Shown here: one piece after another, positions 35,396-43,425 of the stretch
Position numbering within the stretch: position 1 is the first letter of the stretch
How the letters are laid out: every line of letters starts with the position of its first letter
Origin: UBA1422 sp963676385
GTDB lineage: Bacteria; Bacillota; Clostridia; Peptostreptococcales; Anaerovoracaceae
NCBI GenBank assembly: GCA_963676385.2
Contig: CAXXMM010000011.1
Span: forward strand, 1-64,000
DNA length: 64,000 bases
Reading direction: 5' to 3'
Made by a program: the position numbers and the translations under genes
Notes under the pieces: generated by a model
Database searches by the model: none
What the model was told of the DNA's origin: nothing
What the model saw: the letters and a program-made list of their open reading frames with translations, nothing else

Positions 35396-35937
35396 TTAAT
35401 AATTTTCGGCTTTAAGCTGGAAGTAGGCTTTTGGGTGGTTACATACCGGACAAGTCTCCAATGCTTCCTTTCCATAATACTGATGACCGCAGTTGGCGCA
35501 TTGCCACAATACTTTTTCATCTTTGGCAAACACTTTTCCTGCTTTTATGTTTTCTGCCAATTGTCGATACCGCTCCTCATGCTTCTTCTCAATGGCCGCA
35601 ACGCCTTCCATCTGTGCCCCGATTTCCGGGAAGCCTTCTGCCCTGGCGGTTTCCAGCCATTACTTTGTACATTTCTGTCACACTCAAAATGCTCGCCGGC
35701 AGCGGCGGTCAATAGATTTTCTTCTGTTGTCCCAATGCCGACTGACATGTTTATACCAAAGTTTTGGATGCTCTCTTTCGTTTCCCGCGGTTTCTTCAAA
35801 AATCTTTTGAATTTGCACAAACCATACTCTTTTTTTGCCTGTGATGCAAAATATGAATACTTGTTGGTCGCTTGAGATTCCCCGGCAAAAGCAGCCATTA
35901 AATTTTCCAATGTCTTTGTTCCTTTTAAATCTTTCAT
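35396..35937 (-). pseudogene. Rubrerythrin (about four frameshifts)
   Basis: Di-iron peroxidase with a rubredoxin-like end that removes hydrogen peroxide in anaerobes. The N-terminus MKDLKGTKTLENLMAAFAGE and the C-terminal WQCANCGHQYYGKEALETCPVC (two CxxC pairs, residues quoted in part) are clear. Between them the frame shifts four times in about 150 bp. The conserved QIQKIFEETAGNEREH, GIGTTEENLLTAAAGEHFE and ETARAEGFPEIGAQMEG lie in different frames. The GGAGGAAC site before the ATG is intact. Both the density and non-homopolymer nature of the indels are unusual. Confidence 0.85.
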
Positions 35938-35979
35938 TCTTGTTCCTCCTTCACTTTTGAAATAATTCCACCAAGACGA

Positions 35980-37228
35980 TTAAGCTTTCTCAACGAAATG
36001 CTCGTATCCTCTTTCAATATGATATATCTCTGAAACTTCAGTAGTTCCTTCTGCCACCAAACCGGCCAGAACCACAGCTGCCCCGGCACGTAAATCGGTT
36101 GCTACAACCTTGGCCCCACGAAGATTTTTTTTGCCGGTGATAATTGCGCAACGATCCTCTGTCTTAATGTTAGCCCCCATGCGATTTAATTCAGAAACAT
36201 GCATGTAACGATTCTCAAATACCGTCTCAATCACCACACTTGAACCATCTGCTGTGGAAAGCATAGACATAAATTGTGGCTGCATGTCTGTGGGGAAACC
36301 CGGATAAGGTAGTGTTTTGATATCCGTTGAGTTGATTATTGAATTTTCTGCAATAACACGAATATCATCATCGACCAGTTCTACCACAACGCCACATTCA
36401 CGTAACTTTGCAATAATCGGTTTTAAGTGGTCAGGTAATACATTCTTCAATAAAACATTCCCACGGGTAATGGCCGCGGCAATCATAAAGGGTTCCTGCC
36501 TCTATTCGATCCGGAATCACATTGTGAGTGGCTCCATGTAAGGCATCAACACCTTCTATCTTGATGGTGTCGGTACCGGCGCCCTTTTATCTTGGCGCCC
36601 ATTTTGTTTAAGAAAGTTAGCTAGGTCGACAATTTCGGGTTCTTGCGCCGCATTCTCCAAGAATCGTAATGCCTTCGAGCTAAAGAAGCTGCCATCATCA
36701 GGTTTTCGGTTGCACCCAACGCTGGGAAAATCCAGATAAATGTTGGCTCCGACTAACTTGGTCTGCTGACGCATGAACAGTTCCCGCATCATCAATCAGG
36801 ATAGTCTGCACCCAGTGCACGCAAACACTTAAAATGCAATTCTACAGGTCTGATCGCCAATGGCACAGCCACCAGGCAAGGTAATCTCAGCTTTTCCAAC
36901 TCTGGCGCAAGCAAGGGGGCCCATCACGAGAATTGAGGCACGCATTTTTTTGACCAGCTCATATGAGGCCACATGTGGGTGGAGATTGATGCTGGATCTC
37001 TATAATCACCTGATTCGCATCTAAATCTTCTACGCACTTGTAGATCCCAGTTCCCGAAGCATATCACACATGATGTCAACGTCCTTTAGGGCGGGGACAT
37101 CGTATATCTCACATCTCTGCTCGGACAATAAAGCAGCAGCTAAAATGGGTAACACCGCATTCTTGGAGCCGCTGATAACTACTTCCCCTTGCAAAGGTTC
37201 ACTCTTTGTTTACAATATATTTTGTCAA
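35980..37228 (-). pseudogene. murA: UDP-N-acetylglucosamine 1-carboxyvinyltransferase (many frameshifts)
   Basis: First committed enzyme of peptidoglycan synthesis, which transfers enolpyruvate to UDP-GlcNAc. Joined frames give about 416 aa, the normal length: MTKYIVNKG at the start, then EVVISGSKNAVLPIL, the loop with the catalytic Cys in LPGGCAIGD, NIYLDFPSVGA, and the C-terminal LRAGAAVVLAGLVAEG. At least eight indels lie between about 36.5 and 37.22 kb, while 35.98-36.49 kb reads in one frame. The start is probably TTG at 37228 after GGAGG. MurA is essential unless a paralogue exists elsewhere, so errors or a decaying second copy are both possible. Confidence 0.8.
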
Positions 37229-37345
37229 ATGAGTCCTCCAATCAATCGTTTATCTTTATATATACTAACCTATACCACGCTTGTTTTTTCAAGCGGTATC
37301 CGGCTTATCCAATCCTGAAGAAAGTGCAAAAATATATAGGGAAAA

Positions 37346-37379
37346 CAAAAAAACAAAGAGGCAGGTCTCCCTGCTCTTT
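37346..37379 (-). terminator. Terminator of the AbrB-like gene
   Basis: On the minus strand an AAAGAGCAGG / CCTGcCTCTTT stem (one bulge) is followed by GTTTTTTTG. Confidence 0.7.
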
Positions 37380-37387
37380 CGATATGA

Positions 37388-37637
37388 TTAAAGCTGTTTC
37401 AGTTCTTCGATACAGTCTCCGCAAATATTCTTTGCCAGAAACATTACGAATATTCTTAGCATTGCCGCAGAAAATACATGCTGGCTCATACTTTTTTAGA
37501 ATGATATCAAGTTTTCGTCAACAAAGATCTCAATGGGATCCTTGATTTCGATGTCCAATGTACGCCTACGGAGTTCAATAGGCAAGACAATTCTGTCCCA
37601 ACTCGTCGACTTTTCGAACAATACCAGTCGCTTTCAT
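37388..37637 (-). pseudogene. AbrB/SpoVT-type transcription regulator with C-terminal zinc finger (frameshifted)
   Basis: Joined frames give about 80 aa: MKATGIVRKVDELG, IVLPIELRR, LDIEIKDPIEIFVDE, then ILKKYEPACIFCGNAKN and ICGDCIEELKQL. This is the SpoVT/AbrB swapped-hairpin DNA-binding fold followed by a CxxC...CxxC zinc-finger tail, a form common in Clostridia. At least three indels split it (after DELG, after DENL and near SGK). A GGAG site precedes the ATG, and it has a promoter and terminator. It is the expected neighbour of the ricT/trmN6 region, where abrB lies in Bacillus. Confidence 0.8.
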
Positions 37638-37688
37638 AAGTAATAATCTCCTTTCACTGTAACCCAATACATTTGTAAGTAAATTAAA

Positions 37689-37716
37689 TTATTACCTATA
37701 TTTGTCAATTTGTCAA
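37689..37716 (-). promoter_or_regulatory. Promoter of the AbrB-like gene
   Basis: TTGACA (37711-37716) and TAATAA (37689-37694) on the minus strand with a 16-bp spacer. The TTGACAAA is immediately repeated (TTGACAAATTGACAAAT), which could also be an operator. Confidence 0.5.
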
Positions 37717-37717
37717 G

Positions 37718-37918
37718 TTACTTTTTTTTGAGCATATTGACGATGGATGTAATTGCGGACGCAATGGAAGACAAGAGATCGGACAACTGATTCCTTTCCC
37801 TTTGAGGGCTGAAGCAATTCCCGTCACTGATTCTATCGCGACGCATCAACCATCCCATTTTGTCAACATCTTCTGTACGTTCTCTCGCAATTTTTGTGAT
37901 GATTTCAGCATCAGCCAT
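37718..37918 (-). CDS. Small hypothetical protein
   Basis: Open frame of 66 aa, MADAEIITKIARERTEDVDK at the start and an amphipathic or hydrophobic end with SSIASAITSIVNMLKKK. It is not recognised. The ATG overlaps the stop of the preceding small membrane protein frame. Since every neighbouring gene contains indels, the middle of this frame may also be shifted. It occupies, with its neighbour, the place where rsmI lies in Bacillus. Confidence 0.4.
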   Translation of the reverse strand: MADAEIITKIARERTEDVDKMGWLMRRDRISDGNCFSPQRERNQLSDLLSSIASAITSIVNMLKKK

Positions 37919-38049
37919 GATTACGTTTGTATGCTTTACTGGTAGTGACTAAATTTTTGATCAAAACAATCACATAGATAATTAGGACGACTGCGCCACC
38001 CATGATTAAGAACAGCAATGCATCTTTTAATTGTTATGGTTGTATCCAT
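37911..38049 (-). pseudogene. Small single-pass membrane protein (one frameshift)
   Basis: A GGAGGGG site precedes ATG at 38049. The first frame gives MDTTITI and soon leaves the expected composition. The neighbouring frame gives KDALLFLIMGGAVVLIIYVI and VLIKNLVTTSKAYKRNHG up to a stop at 37911-37913, a hydrophobic helix with a basic tail. Together they form a protein of about 46 aa. It overlaps the next small ORF, so the two are probably coupled. No family is assigned. Confidence 0.5.
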
Positions 38050-38252
38050 GGTATTCCCCTCCCTGGTTCATGTTCATTTATACATTATTGCACATCGTCG
38101 ATTCAACGCACAAATGGATTAACATTATTTCCCTCTTTCATATTATCCCCTACAAAGTCGGACTTATTCAACTTATTTCTCATAAATGGCCAATATTTCA
38201 GATGTATATTCCCCATTCGCAGTGTATATATGGCAAGAGGTGGTAGAAATCT

Positions 38253-38923
38253 TTAATTCCTTGCCACCACCCTTTCACAAAGTGAACCATCAGATAATGT
38301 TAGGAGGATTTCTCCATCTCTGGGGCTGACCAGTCGCAATTCTTTTGGCTCCAAGCCTTCTTCCCTGCGCCAGGCAAAATAGATCAACCATTCTGTTGAC
38401 GGACGATGAATCAATATATAGATGTCCTTTCTGCTTTAATAGCCGTCGCAGAAGCCTGAAAAAAATCTGCTAGTTCCCCTACTGTTTCGTGCCTTGCAAT
38501 GGTTTTGGCCAGATTGCCATTTTTAATTCCTCCATGATTCTCCATATAAGGAGGATTGGATACAACGGCATCTAAAGCTTCTTTCAGTTCAGGATACAAC
38601 ACGGCGCCAATGTCTCTAACGTTTCCCTGTATCATTTCTACCCTAGCATTCAAATTGTTAATATATACATTTCGATTGGCAATTTGAAATGCACCGTCTT
38701 GTACTTCAAGTCCATAGATTTTTGTGGTTTGCCTTTTGTGGCTTAGGATTAAAGGAATAATGCCATTTCCAGTTCCCAGGTCCATAATAGATTTGGCATT
38801 TTTCATTCCTTTTGCAGCAAAATCCGACAAAATCACCGCGTCCACTCCATAGCAAAAATCCTCAGGCTGCTGTATCAGCCTGAGGTCACCAAATCCAATA
38901 AAATCCATTCGTTCTGCCTTCAT
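38253..38923 (-). pseudogene. trmN6: tRNA1(Val) adenine-N6-methyltransferase-like protein, TrmN6/YabB (two frameshifts)
   Basis: Class I SAM-dependent methyltransferase, about 225 aa when repaired. The N-terminus GFGDLRLIQQPEDFCYGVDA is typical. The SAM loop is MDLGTGNGIIPLIL, and the N6-adenine motif is VVSNPPYMEN. After ATAIK the frame changes, and KQKGHLYI, then HRPSTEWLIYFAWRREEGLE and LRLVSPRDGEILLTL continue in other frames to a stop at 38253. It begins at the ricT stop, so it is in the tmk-holB-ricT operon. It methylates tRNA1(Val) A37 in E. coli. Confidence 0.82.
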
Positions 38924-39846
38924 CAGTCCTTAAGCAGCTCCTTGATTTCTTCCGGAATTTCTTCTTCCTTTATTTCCGGCTCTTCTTTTTTAAGTTTATT
39001 TCCTTTTCCCAGCCGTCTAATATCATCTTTATGATAAACAAATAAATCGGTAGATAGCTTTCCTTGAATATCGTTTTCTTTATCCGCCTCTTCAAGAATT
39101 AGCCGGGCCTTTACTTTATTTTCTAAGATATTTGACTCCCATACAATGGCCAAGCCCTCGGGGATTCGGATTTTTTCGCCCACATCGGGCATTCCTTTTC
39201 TCATTTCAAGATAGACTTCATTTTCATAATTTAGACAGCACATCAATCTCCCGCAAATCCCCGAAATTTTTGTTGGATTCAAAGACAAGTTTTGAACCTT
39301 AGCCATCTTAATGGAGACAGGTTGAAAATCCGACAACCACTCATGACAACAAAGCCCTTTGCCACAATGTCCGATACCCCCCATCATTTTTGCTTCATCT
39401 CTGACCCCAATTTGGCGAAGCTCAATTCGCATACGGAATACACCGGCCAAATCTTTCACCAAATCTCGAAAATCCACTCTGCCTTCCGATGTAAAATAGA
39501 AAATCACTTTTGTGTTATCAAAGGTGTATTCCACGTCGACAAGCTTCATATCCATGTTATGCCGGTTGATTTTCTCTTGGCAAAGTTGCATGGCCTTTGC
39601 TTTCTTCTTTTGATTATCATCGTTTCGCATAATGTCTTTTTCATCAGCTTTTCGAATCAACTTTTTAAGGGGTTGAACAATGTCCGTAGGGCTAACTTCG
39701 GTGGTGGCCAAGGCAATGGTTCCGTATTCAAGCCCTCTGGCTGTTTCCACAATCACTGGGTCCCCTACTTCCACCGCATACCCGGCTGGGTCAAAATAGT
39801 ATACCTTTCCGGCTGACCTAAATTTTACGCCAACAACATCTATCAT
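38923..39846 (-). CDS. ricT: PSP1-domain protein RicT (YaaT)
   Basis: Cytoplasmic protein of 307 aa with a PSP1 C-terminal domain. The cysteine set HCGKGLCCHEWLSDFQPV and SGICGRLMCCLNYE binds Fe-S in the Bacillus RicA-F-T complex, which controls RNase Y and phosphorelay activity. The tail (after about 270) is lysine- and glutamate-rich and probably disordered. It lies between holB (3-bp gap) and trmN6, the standard Firmicutes order, but the partner yaaQ/yaaR and yabA genes are not here. Confidence 0.93.
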   Translation of the reverse strand: MIDVVGVKFRSAGKVYYFDPAGYAVEVGDPVIVETARGLEYGTIALATTEVSPTDIVQPLKKLIRKADEKDIMRNDDNQKKKAKAMQLCQEKINRHNMDMKLVDVEYTFDNTKVIFYFTSEGRVDFRDLVKDLAGVFRMRIELRQIGVRDEAKMMGGIGHCGKGLCCHEWLSDFQPVSIKMAKVQNLSLNPTKISGICGRLMCCLNYENEVYLEMRKGMPDVGEKIRIPEGLAIVWESNILENKVKARLILEEADKENDIQGKLSTDLFVYHKDDIRRLGKGNKLKKEEPEIKEEEIPEEIKELLKD

Positions 39847-39849
39847 TTT

Positions 39850-40683
39850 TTATCCTCCGATTCTCAATATCAAACTCATCATCACGTATCGCACGCCAAT
39901 GTTATTTTTGATGTCATTTTTTGCTGTCTCAATGGCTTCTATGGCAGCAAACACATATTCTTTGCGAAACAATTGGATTTTATCTCCTTTTCCTCGCATA
40001 ATGTCTCCATAAACATTCTCCAAACAATCTAAAAATAACAGTACCTGATCTTTTTCCTGGGAAAGACTATCAATAAGATTTTTGGTTCTATAAAAGGGTG
40101 CCTTCTCAATAAGCAAATATGCCAATTCTTTTGCGGCGGCAAAGGTCTTCTCATCTCCATCCACCATCACAGCATCTGTCCTTACAAGAACACATCGGGA
40201 TACAATGGTGCGTGGCAGCACGCTGGCATTTTCACAAAGAAGCAATATCACCGTCCCAACCGGTGGCTCCTCCAATGTCTTCAATAATCGATTGGCTGCT
40301 CTGGAAGTAATGGTCTCAACCGACTCCACGATGCCAACATTCCGATTCCCTTCATATGGTTTTTTCTGAAGTCTTTGTATCAAATTTTCTATATCACCAT
40401 CTTTCACACTGAACACTTTGCTGGTTTCAGCCTTGGATGGATGAATAATAGTCAAGTCAATATGGTTTTCGGTTTCAATTTTTCGGCAAATATCACAGAT
40501 TCCGCATCCCTCTCCCGGTTTTTCCATACATAATAAAGCCTGGGCAAAAGATTTCGCAATCTGAGTTTTGTTCACTGACAACGGGCCTTCCATAATATAT
40601 CCATGGTGAACCCTTCCACCCGAAGCAATTTGCCGCAACTGATCCAACAATCTGCTATTTTGGTGAATCTCTGCAAAAGTCAT
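39850..40683 (-). CDS. holB: DNA polymerase III delta' subunit
   Basis: Clamp-loader subunit of 277 aa. It has the AAA+ delta' fold with a degenerate P-loop (MEGPLSVNKTQIAKSFAQAL), the four-cysteine zinc module C-x8-C-x2-C-x2-C (CMEKPGEGCGICDIC), and the SRC-like sensor motif TIVSRCVLVRTD. The LLKTLEEPPVGTVILLLCE block is highly conserved. It starts on the base after the tmk stop. Confidence 0.93.
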   Translation of the reverse strand: MTFAEIHQNSRLLDQLRQIASGGRVHHGYIMEGPLSVNKTQIAKSFAQALLCMEKPGEGCGICDICRKIETENHIDLTIIHPSKAETSKVFSVKDGDIENLIQRLQKKPYEGNRNVGIVESVETITSRAANRLLKTLEEPPVGTVILLLCENASVLPRTIVSRCVLVRTDAVMVDGDEKTFAAAKELAYLLIEKAPFYRTKNLIDSLSQEKDQVLLFLDCLENVYGDIMRGKGDKIQLFRKEYVFAAIEAIETAKNDIKNNIGVRYVMMSLILRIGG

Positions 40684-41316
40684 TTAACCCCGTTCCCTTT
40701 CGTTGAGAAGTTCTTCTAAATGCATTCCAATTTCGTGGCTGATCTGTTCTATATTTTTGCTAGCATCAATGCCGACAATCCGATTGGGATATTTTTTCTC
40801 CAAGGCTAGATATCCCTTATAGACATCCTCATGAAAAGCATCTGCTTCCAATTCCAAACGGTCTTGATCTTCAGATTTGATGCGACTTTTCGCTACTGAC
40901 GGAGAAATCTTCAACAAAAAAGTTATATCAGGAATACAACCTGCGATTGCATAGTCATTAATGATGGAAACCCCTTCCCCCAAGTGCCTACCATACCCCT
41001 GATAGGCAATACTTGAATCCACATATCGGTCACAAACCACGGTTTTCCCTCTCATCAATGTTGGTCGAATCACTTGTTCCACATGTTGAGCCCTCGCGGC
41101 TGCATACAACAACGCCTCTGTCATCGGGACCATTTCAGCATTTTTTTTGTCCAAAATAATCCTCCGGATTTTTTCACTGATAGGCGTTCCTCCAGGCTCC
41201 CGAGTAAATAACGCATCAATTCCTTTTGATAGAAGCAAATTTCGGATATACTCCAATTGCGTTGATTTACCTGCGCCGTCCGGGCCTTCCATTGTTATAA
41301 ATAAACCGTTGTTCAT
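40684..41316 (-). CDS. tmk: Thymidylate kinase
   Basis: Phosphorylates dTMP to dTDP, 210 aa. P-loop EGPDGAGKSTQ (residues 10-20), the DR(Y/H) motif CDRYVDSSIAYQGYGR and TREPGGTPISEKIR are all present. The start overlaps the 3' end of an upstream small membrane protein ORF by 50 bp. An AGGAAGAAGG site lies directly before the ATG. Confidence 0.95.
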   Translation of the reverse strand: MNNGLFITMEGPDGAGKSTQLEYIRNLLLSKGIDALFTREPGGTPISEKIRRIILDKKNAEMVPMTEALLYAAARAQHVEQVIRPTLMRGKTVVCDRYVDSSIAYQGYGRHLGEGVSIINDYAIAGCIPDITFLLKISPSVAKSRIKSEDQDRLELEADAFHEDVYKGYLALEKKYPNRIVGIDASKNIEQISHEIGMHLEELLNERERG

Positions 41317-41458
41317 CCTTCTTCCTCATTTGTTGTTTTTGTCTAACGTTTTGTGCCTGTTGCTTATTCAACTGTCTGATAAAAAAGAAAGCAAGGTACA
41401 TGACTGGAATGCAAAGCAAAACAATAAACACGATTTGTAATACAGTCATAATGCCCAT
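41267..41458 (-). CDS. Small membrane protein upstream of tmk
   Basis: Predicted 63-aa protein. One hydrophobic helix (MTVLQIVFIVLLCIPVMYLA, then FFFI) is followed by a strongly basic, glutamine-rich tail (KQQAQNVRQKQQMRKKDEQR). It is not recognised. A strong AAGGAGG site lies 6 nt before the ATG at 41458, which supports translation. Its last 50 nt overlap tmk in another frame, so it may couple tmk translation. A promoter -10 lies just upstream. Confidence 0.6.
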   Translation of the reverse strand: MGIMTVLQIVFIVLLCIPVMYLAFFFIRQLNKQQAQNVRQKQQMRKKDEQRFIYNNGRPGRRR

Positions 41459-41493
41459 TTGCGCCTCCTTACATTTGCATATATTCAACGTTA

Positions 41494-41499
41494 ATTATA
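41494..41499 (-). promoter_or_regulatory. Extended -10 promoter element for the tmk operon
   Basis: TGGTATAAT on the minus strand (TATAAT at 41494-41499). No clear -35 is visible, but the TGn extension fits. It lies about 35 nt before the small membrane protein. Confidence 0.5.
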
Positions 41500-41569
41500 C
41501 CACATCTCGCAGACCTGTGTGCTAGAAATCTAGTGTAAAAAGTCAGACAATTCAAATACAGTTTCTCCC

Positions 41570-41598
41570 TTGATATCCGCACTTGCGAGTGTTAGTAT
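41570..41598 (+). promoter_or_regulatory. Promoter of ald
   Basis: TTGATA (41570-41575) and TAGTAT (41593-41598), 17-bp spacer, 65 bp upstream of the ald start. Confidence 0.55.
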
Positions 41599-41663
41599 GG
41601 AAATATAGAAACTAATGCATACTGTATACAAAAGATACGTAAAATGATCTAAGGAGGAACAAA

Positions 41664-42776
41664 ATGATTATCGGATGTGTCAAAGAAATTAAAAACAATG
41701 AATTTCGCGTAGGCATGACACCCATGAATGTGAATGATTACGTGAAAGCCGGTCACAAAGTGCTAATTGAGGCAAGCGCAGGTGTCGGTTCTGGTTTCTC
41801 TGACCTGGAATACAAAAACGCCGGAGCACAAATTATTAATTCTGCTAAAGAAGTTTGGGATACCTGCGAAATGATGATTAAAGTCAAGGAACCCCTCCCC
41901 TCAGAATATCAATATTTTAGAAAAGATTTGTTGCTATTCACCTACCTTCATCTGGCAGCAGAAAAACCATTAACCGATGCCATGTTATCATCCGGCATCA
42001 AGGGATTTGCATATGAAACCCTTATTGAAAAAAATAATTCCATTCCCATGTTAGCTCCCATGAGCCAAATTGCGGGACGACTTTCAATTCAAGAAGGTGC
42101 AAAATATCTGGAAAAAACCTTTGGCGGATCCGGACTACTTCTGGCCGGCGTCCCGGGAACCCCACGGGCCAACGTCCTGATTCTTGGCGGCGGTACTGTC
42201 GGAACCCATGCCTGCAAAATTGCAACAGGAATGGGCGCCAATGTAACCATTATGGACATCAATCTTGAAAGATTAGGATATTTGGATGACATCTTTGGAT
42301 CCACCATCCAAACTTTATATAGCTCTGATGCGGCCATTGAAGAAGCAACAAAGACCGCTGACTTGGTAGTGGGCGCTGTATTGATTCCGGGAAAAGCCGC
42401 ACCAAAAGTCATGAAAAAAGCATATCTGAAAAACATGAAACCGGGCAGCGTCTTGGTTGACGTTGCAGTGGATCAAGGCGGATGCTGCGAAACCACAAAG
42501 GTTACAAGTCATACTGACCCAATTTATGATGTGGATGGTATCATCCATTATTGCGTTGGCAACATGCCTGGGGCAGTTCCCCGAACCTCTACCATCGCAT
42601 TGACCAATGCCACTTTGAAATATGGAATCCAACTGGCAAATCTAGGATTGGAAGAAGCCTGCAAGGTCAATCCTGTGATGCCTTCTGGCGTCAACACCTA
42701 TCACGGTGCCCTGACTTGCAAAGCGGTAGCGGAAACCTTTGGGATGAAGTATACCGATGTAATGACCTTAATTTAA
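41664..42776 (+). CDS. ald: Alanine dehydrogenase
   Basis: NAD-dependent enzyme that converts L-alanine to pyruvate and ammonia, 370 aa. It starts MIIGCVKEIKNNEFRVGMTP with the substrate-binding Arg/Lys region, and has the NAD fold ILGGGTVGTHACKIATGMGA, DVAVDQGGCCETT, and NMPGAVPRTSTIALTN with the active-site histidine region before it. It has its own promoter, an AAGGAGG site and a terminator, so it is monocistronic. It fits amino-acid fermentation together with the ior operon. Confidence 0.96.
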   Translation: MIIGCVKEIKNNEFRVGMTPMNVNDYVKAGHKVLIEASAGVGSGFSDLEYKNAGAQIINSAKEVWDTCEMMIKVKEPLPSEYQYFRKDLLLFTYLHLAAEKPLTDAMLSSGIKGFAYETLIEKNNSIPMLAPMSQIAGRLSIQEGAKYLEKTFGGSGLLLAGVPGTPRANVLILGGGTVGTHACKIATGMGANVTIMDINLERLGYLDDIFGSTIQTLYSSDAAIEEATKTADLVVGAVLIPGKAAPKVMKKAYLKNMKPGSVLVDVAVDQGGCCETTKVTSHTDPIYDVDGIIHYCVGNMPGAVPRTSTIALTNATLKYGIQLANLGLEEACKVNPVMPSGVNTYHGALTCKAVAETFGMKYTDVMTLI

Positions 42777-42808
42777 TCACCTCTCCAAAATATAGAATAT
42801 GATTTTTG

Positions 42809-42835
42809 TAAAAAAGACGGCCATCCGTCTTTTTT
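42809..42835 (+). terminator. Terminator of ald
   Basis: An AAAAGACGG / CCGTCTTTTTT stem with a 4-nt loop, followed by a T run. Confidence 0.88.
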
Positions 42836-42846
42836 ACTATACCGGA

Positions 42847-42876
42847 TTGTGCATAGACTTATTCATGTGATAAAAT
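42847..42876 (+). promoter_or_regulatory. Promoter of the GNAT acetyltransferase gene
   Basis: TTGTGC (42847-42852) and TAAAAT (42871-42876) with an 18-bp spacer; the TGTGA before the -10 may help as an extended element. Confidence 0.5.
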
Positions 42877-42912
42877 GTTTTAGGAAAATAAAAAACAAAT
42901 GGAGGCACGCTC

Positions 42913-43425
42913 ATGATTAACATTACGTTTTCACTGGAAGCCGACAGGTATCACTCAGAAATAACAACATTAATGAACCATTTATATGACGAGGACCCAG
43001 GCGACCTTCCCCTCACCCCGGGAAAAATCCGCTTAACTTTTCAGGAATGCTTAGCTCACCCTGATAAAACCATGATGTTAGTCATCAAATCAGGGGATGA
43101 GGTTGTTGGCTATGCCCTTTTAATACTATTTTGGAGTAATGAATATGGAGGGAACATTCTCAACATTGATGAACTTTATCTTGCTTCCCCTTACCGCAAT
43201 TTGGGAATTGGAAGCCACCTTATTTCCTGCCTTTCTTCAGAATCCAACATTGTTGGATTCCCACAAAATCAAAACATCATTGGCCTTGCCCTTGAAACTA
43301 CACCTTCCAATATTAATGCTGAAAGATTATACAAAAAACTCGGTTTCTTGCCTGCTGCTAATCACCCATACTTCAAACCTACTGAAATATGGGCACATCT
43401 ACACACTAGAAGAATTGGCTATTAG
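42913..43425 (+). CDS. GNAT-family N-acetyltransferase
   Basis: Acetyl-CoA-dependent acyltransferase of 170 aa. The GNAT core strands VGYALLILFWSNEYGG and LNIDELYLASPYRNLGIGSHL give the acetyl-CoA pyrophosphate loop (RNLGIG, the R/Q-x-x-G-x-G/A motif). The C-terminal PSNINAERLYKKLGFLP is the usual closing motif. The substrate is unknown. It is preceded by GGAGG, and is convergent with the permease gene, sharing a bidirectional terminator. Confidence 0.87.
   Translation: MINITFSLEADRYHSEITTLMNHLYDEDPGDLPLTPGKIRLTFQECLAHPDKTMMLVIKSGDEVVGYALLILFWSNEYGGNILNIDELYLASPYRNLGIGSHLISCLSSESNIVGFPQNQNIIGLALETTPSNINAERLYKKLGFLPAANHPYFKPTEIWAHLHTRRIGY

Noticed and set aside
37689..37716. Repeated TTGACAAAT as an operator
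   Set aside because: Two short copies overlapping a -35 box are too little evidence for a binding site beyond the promoter.
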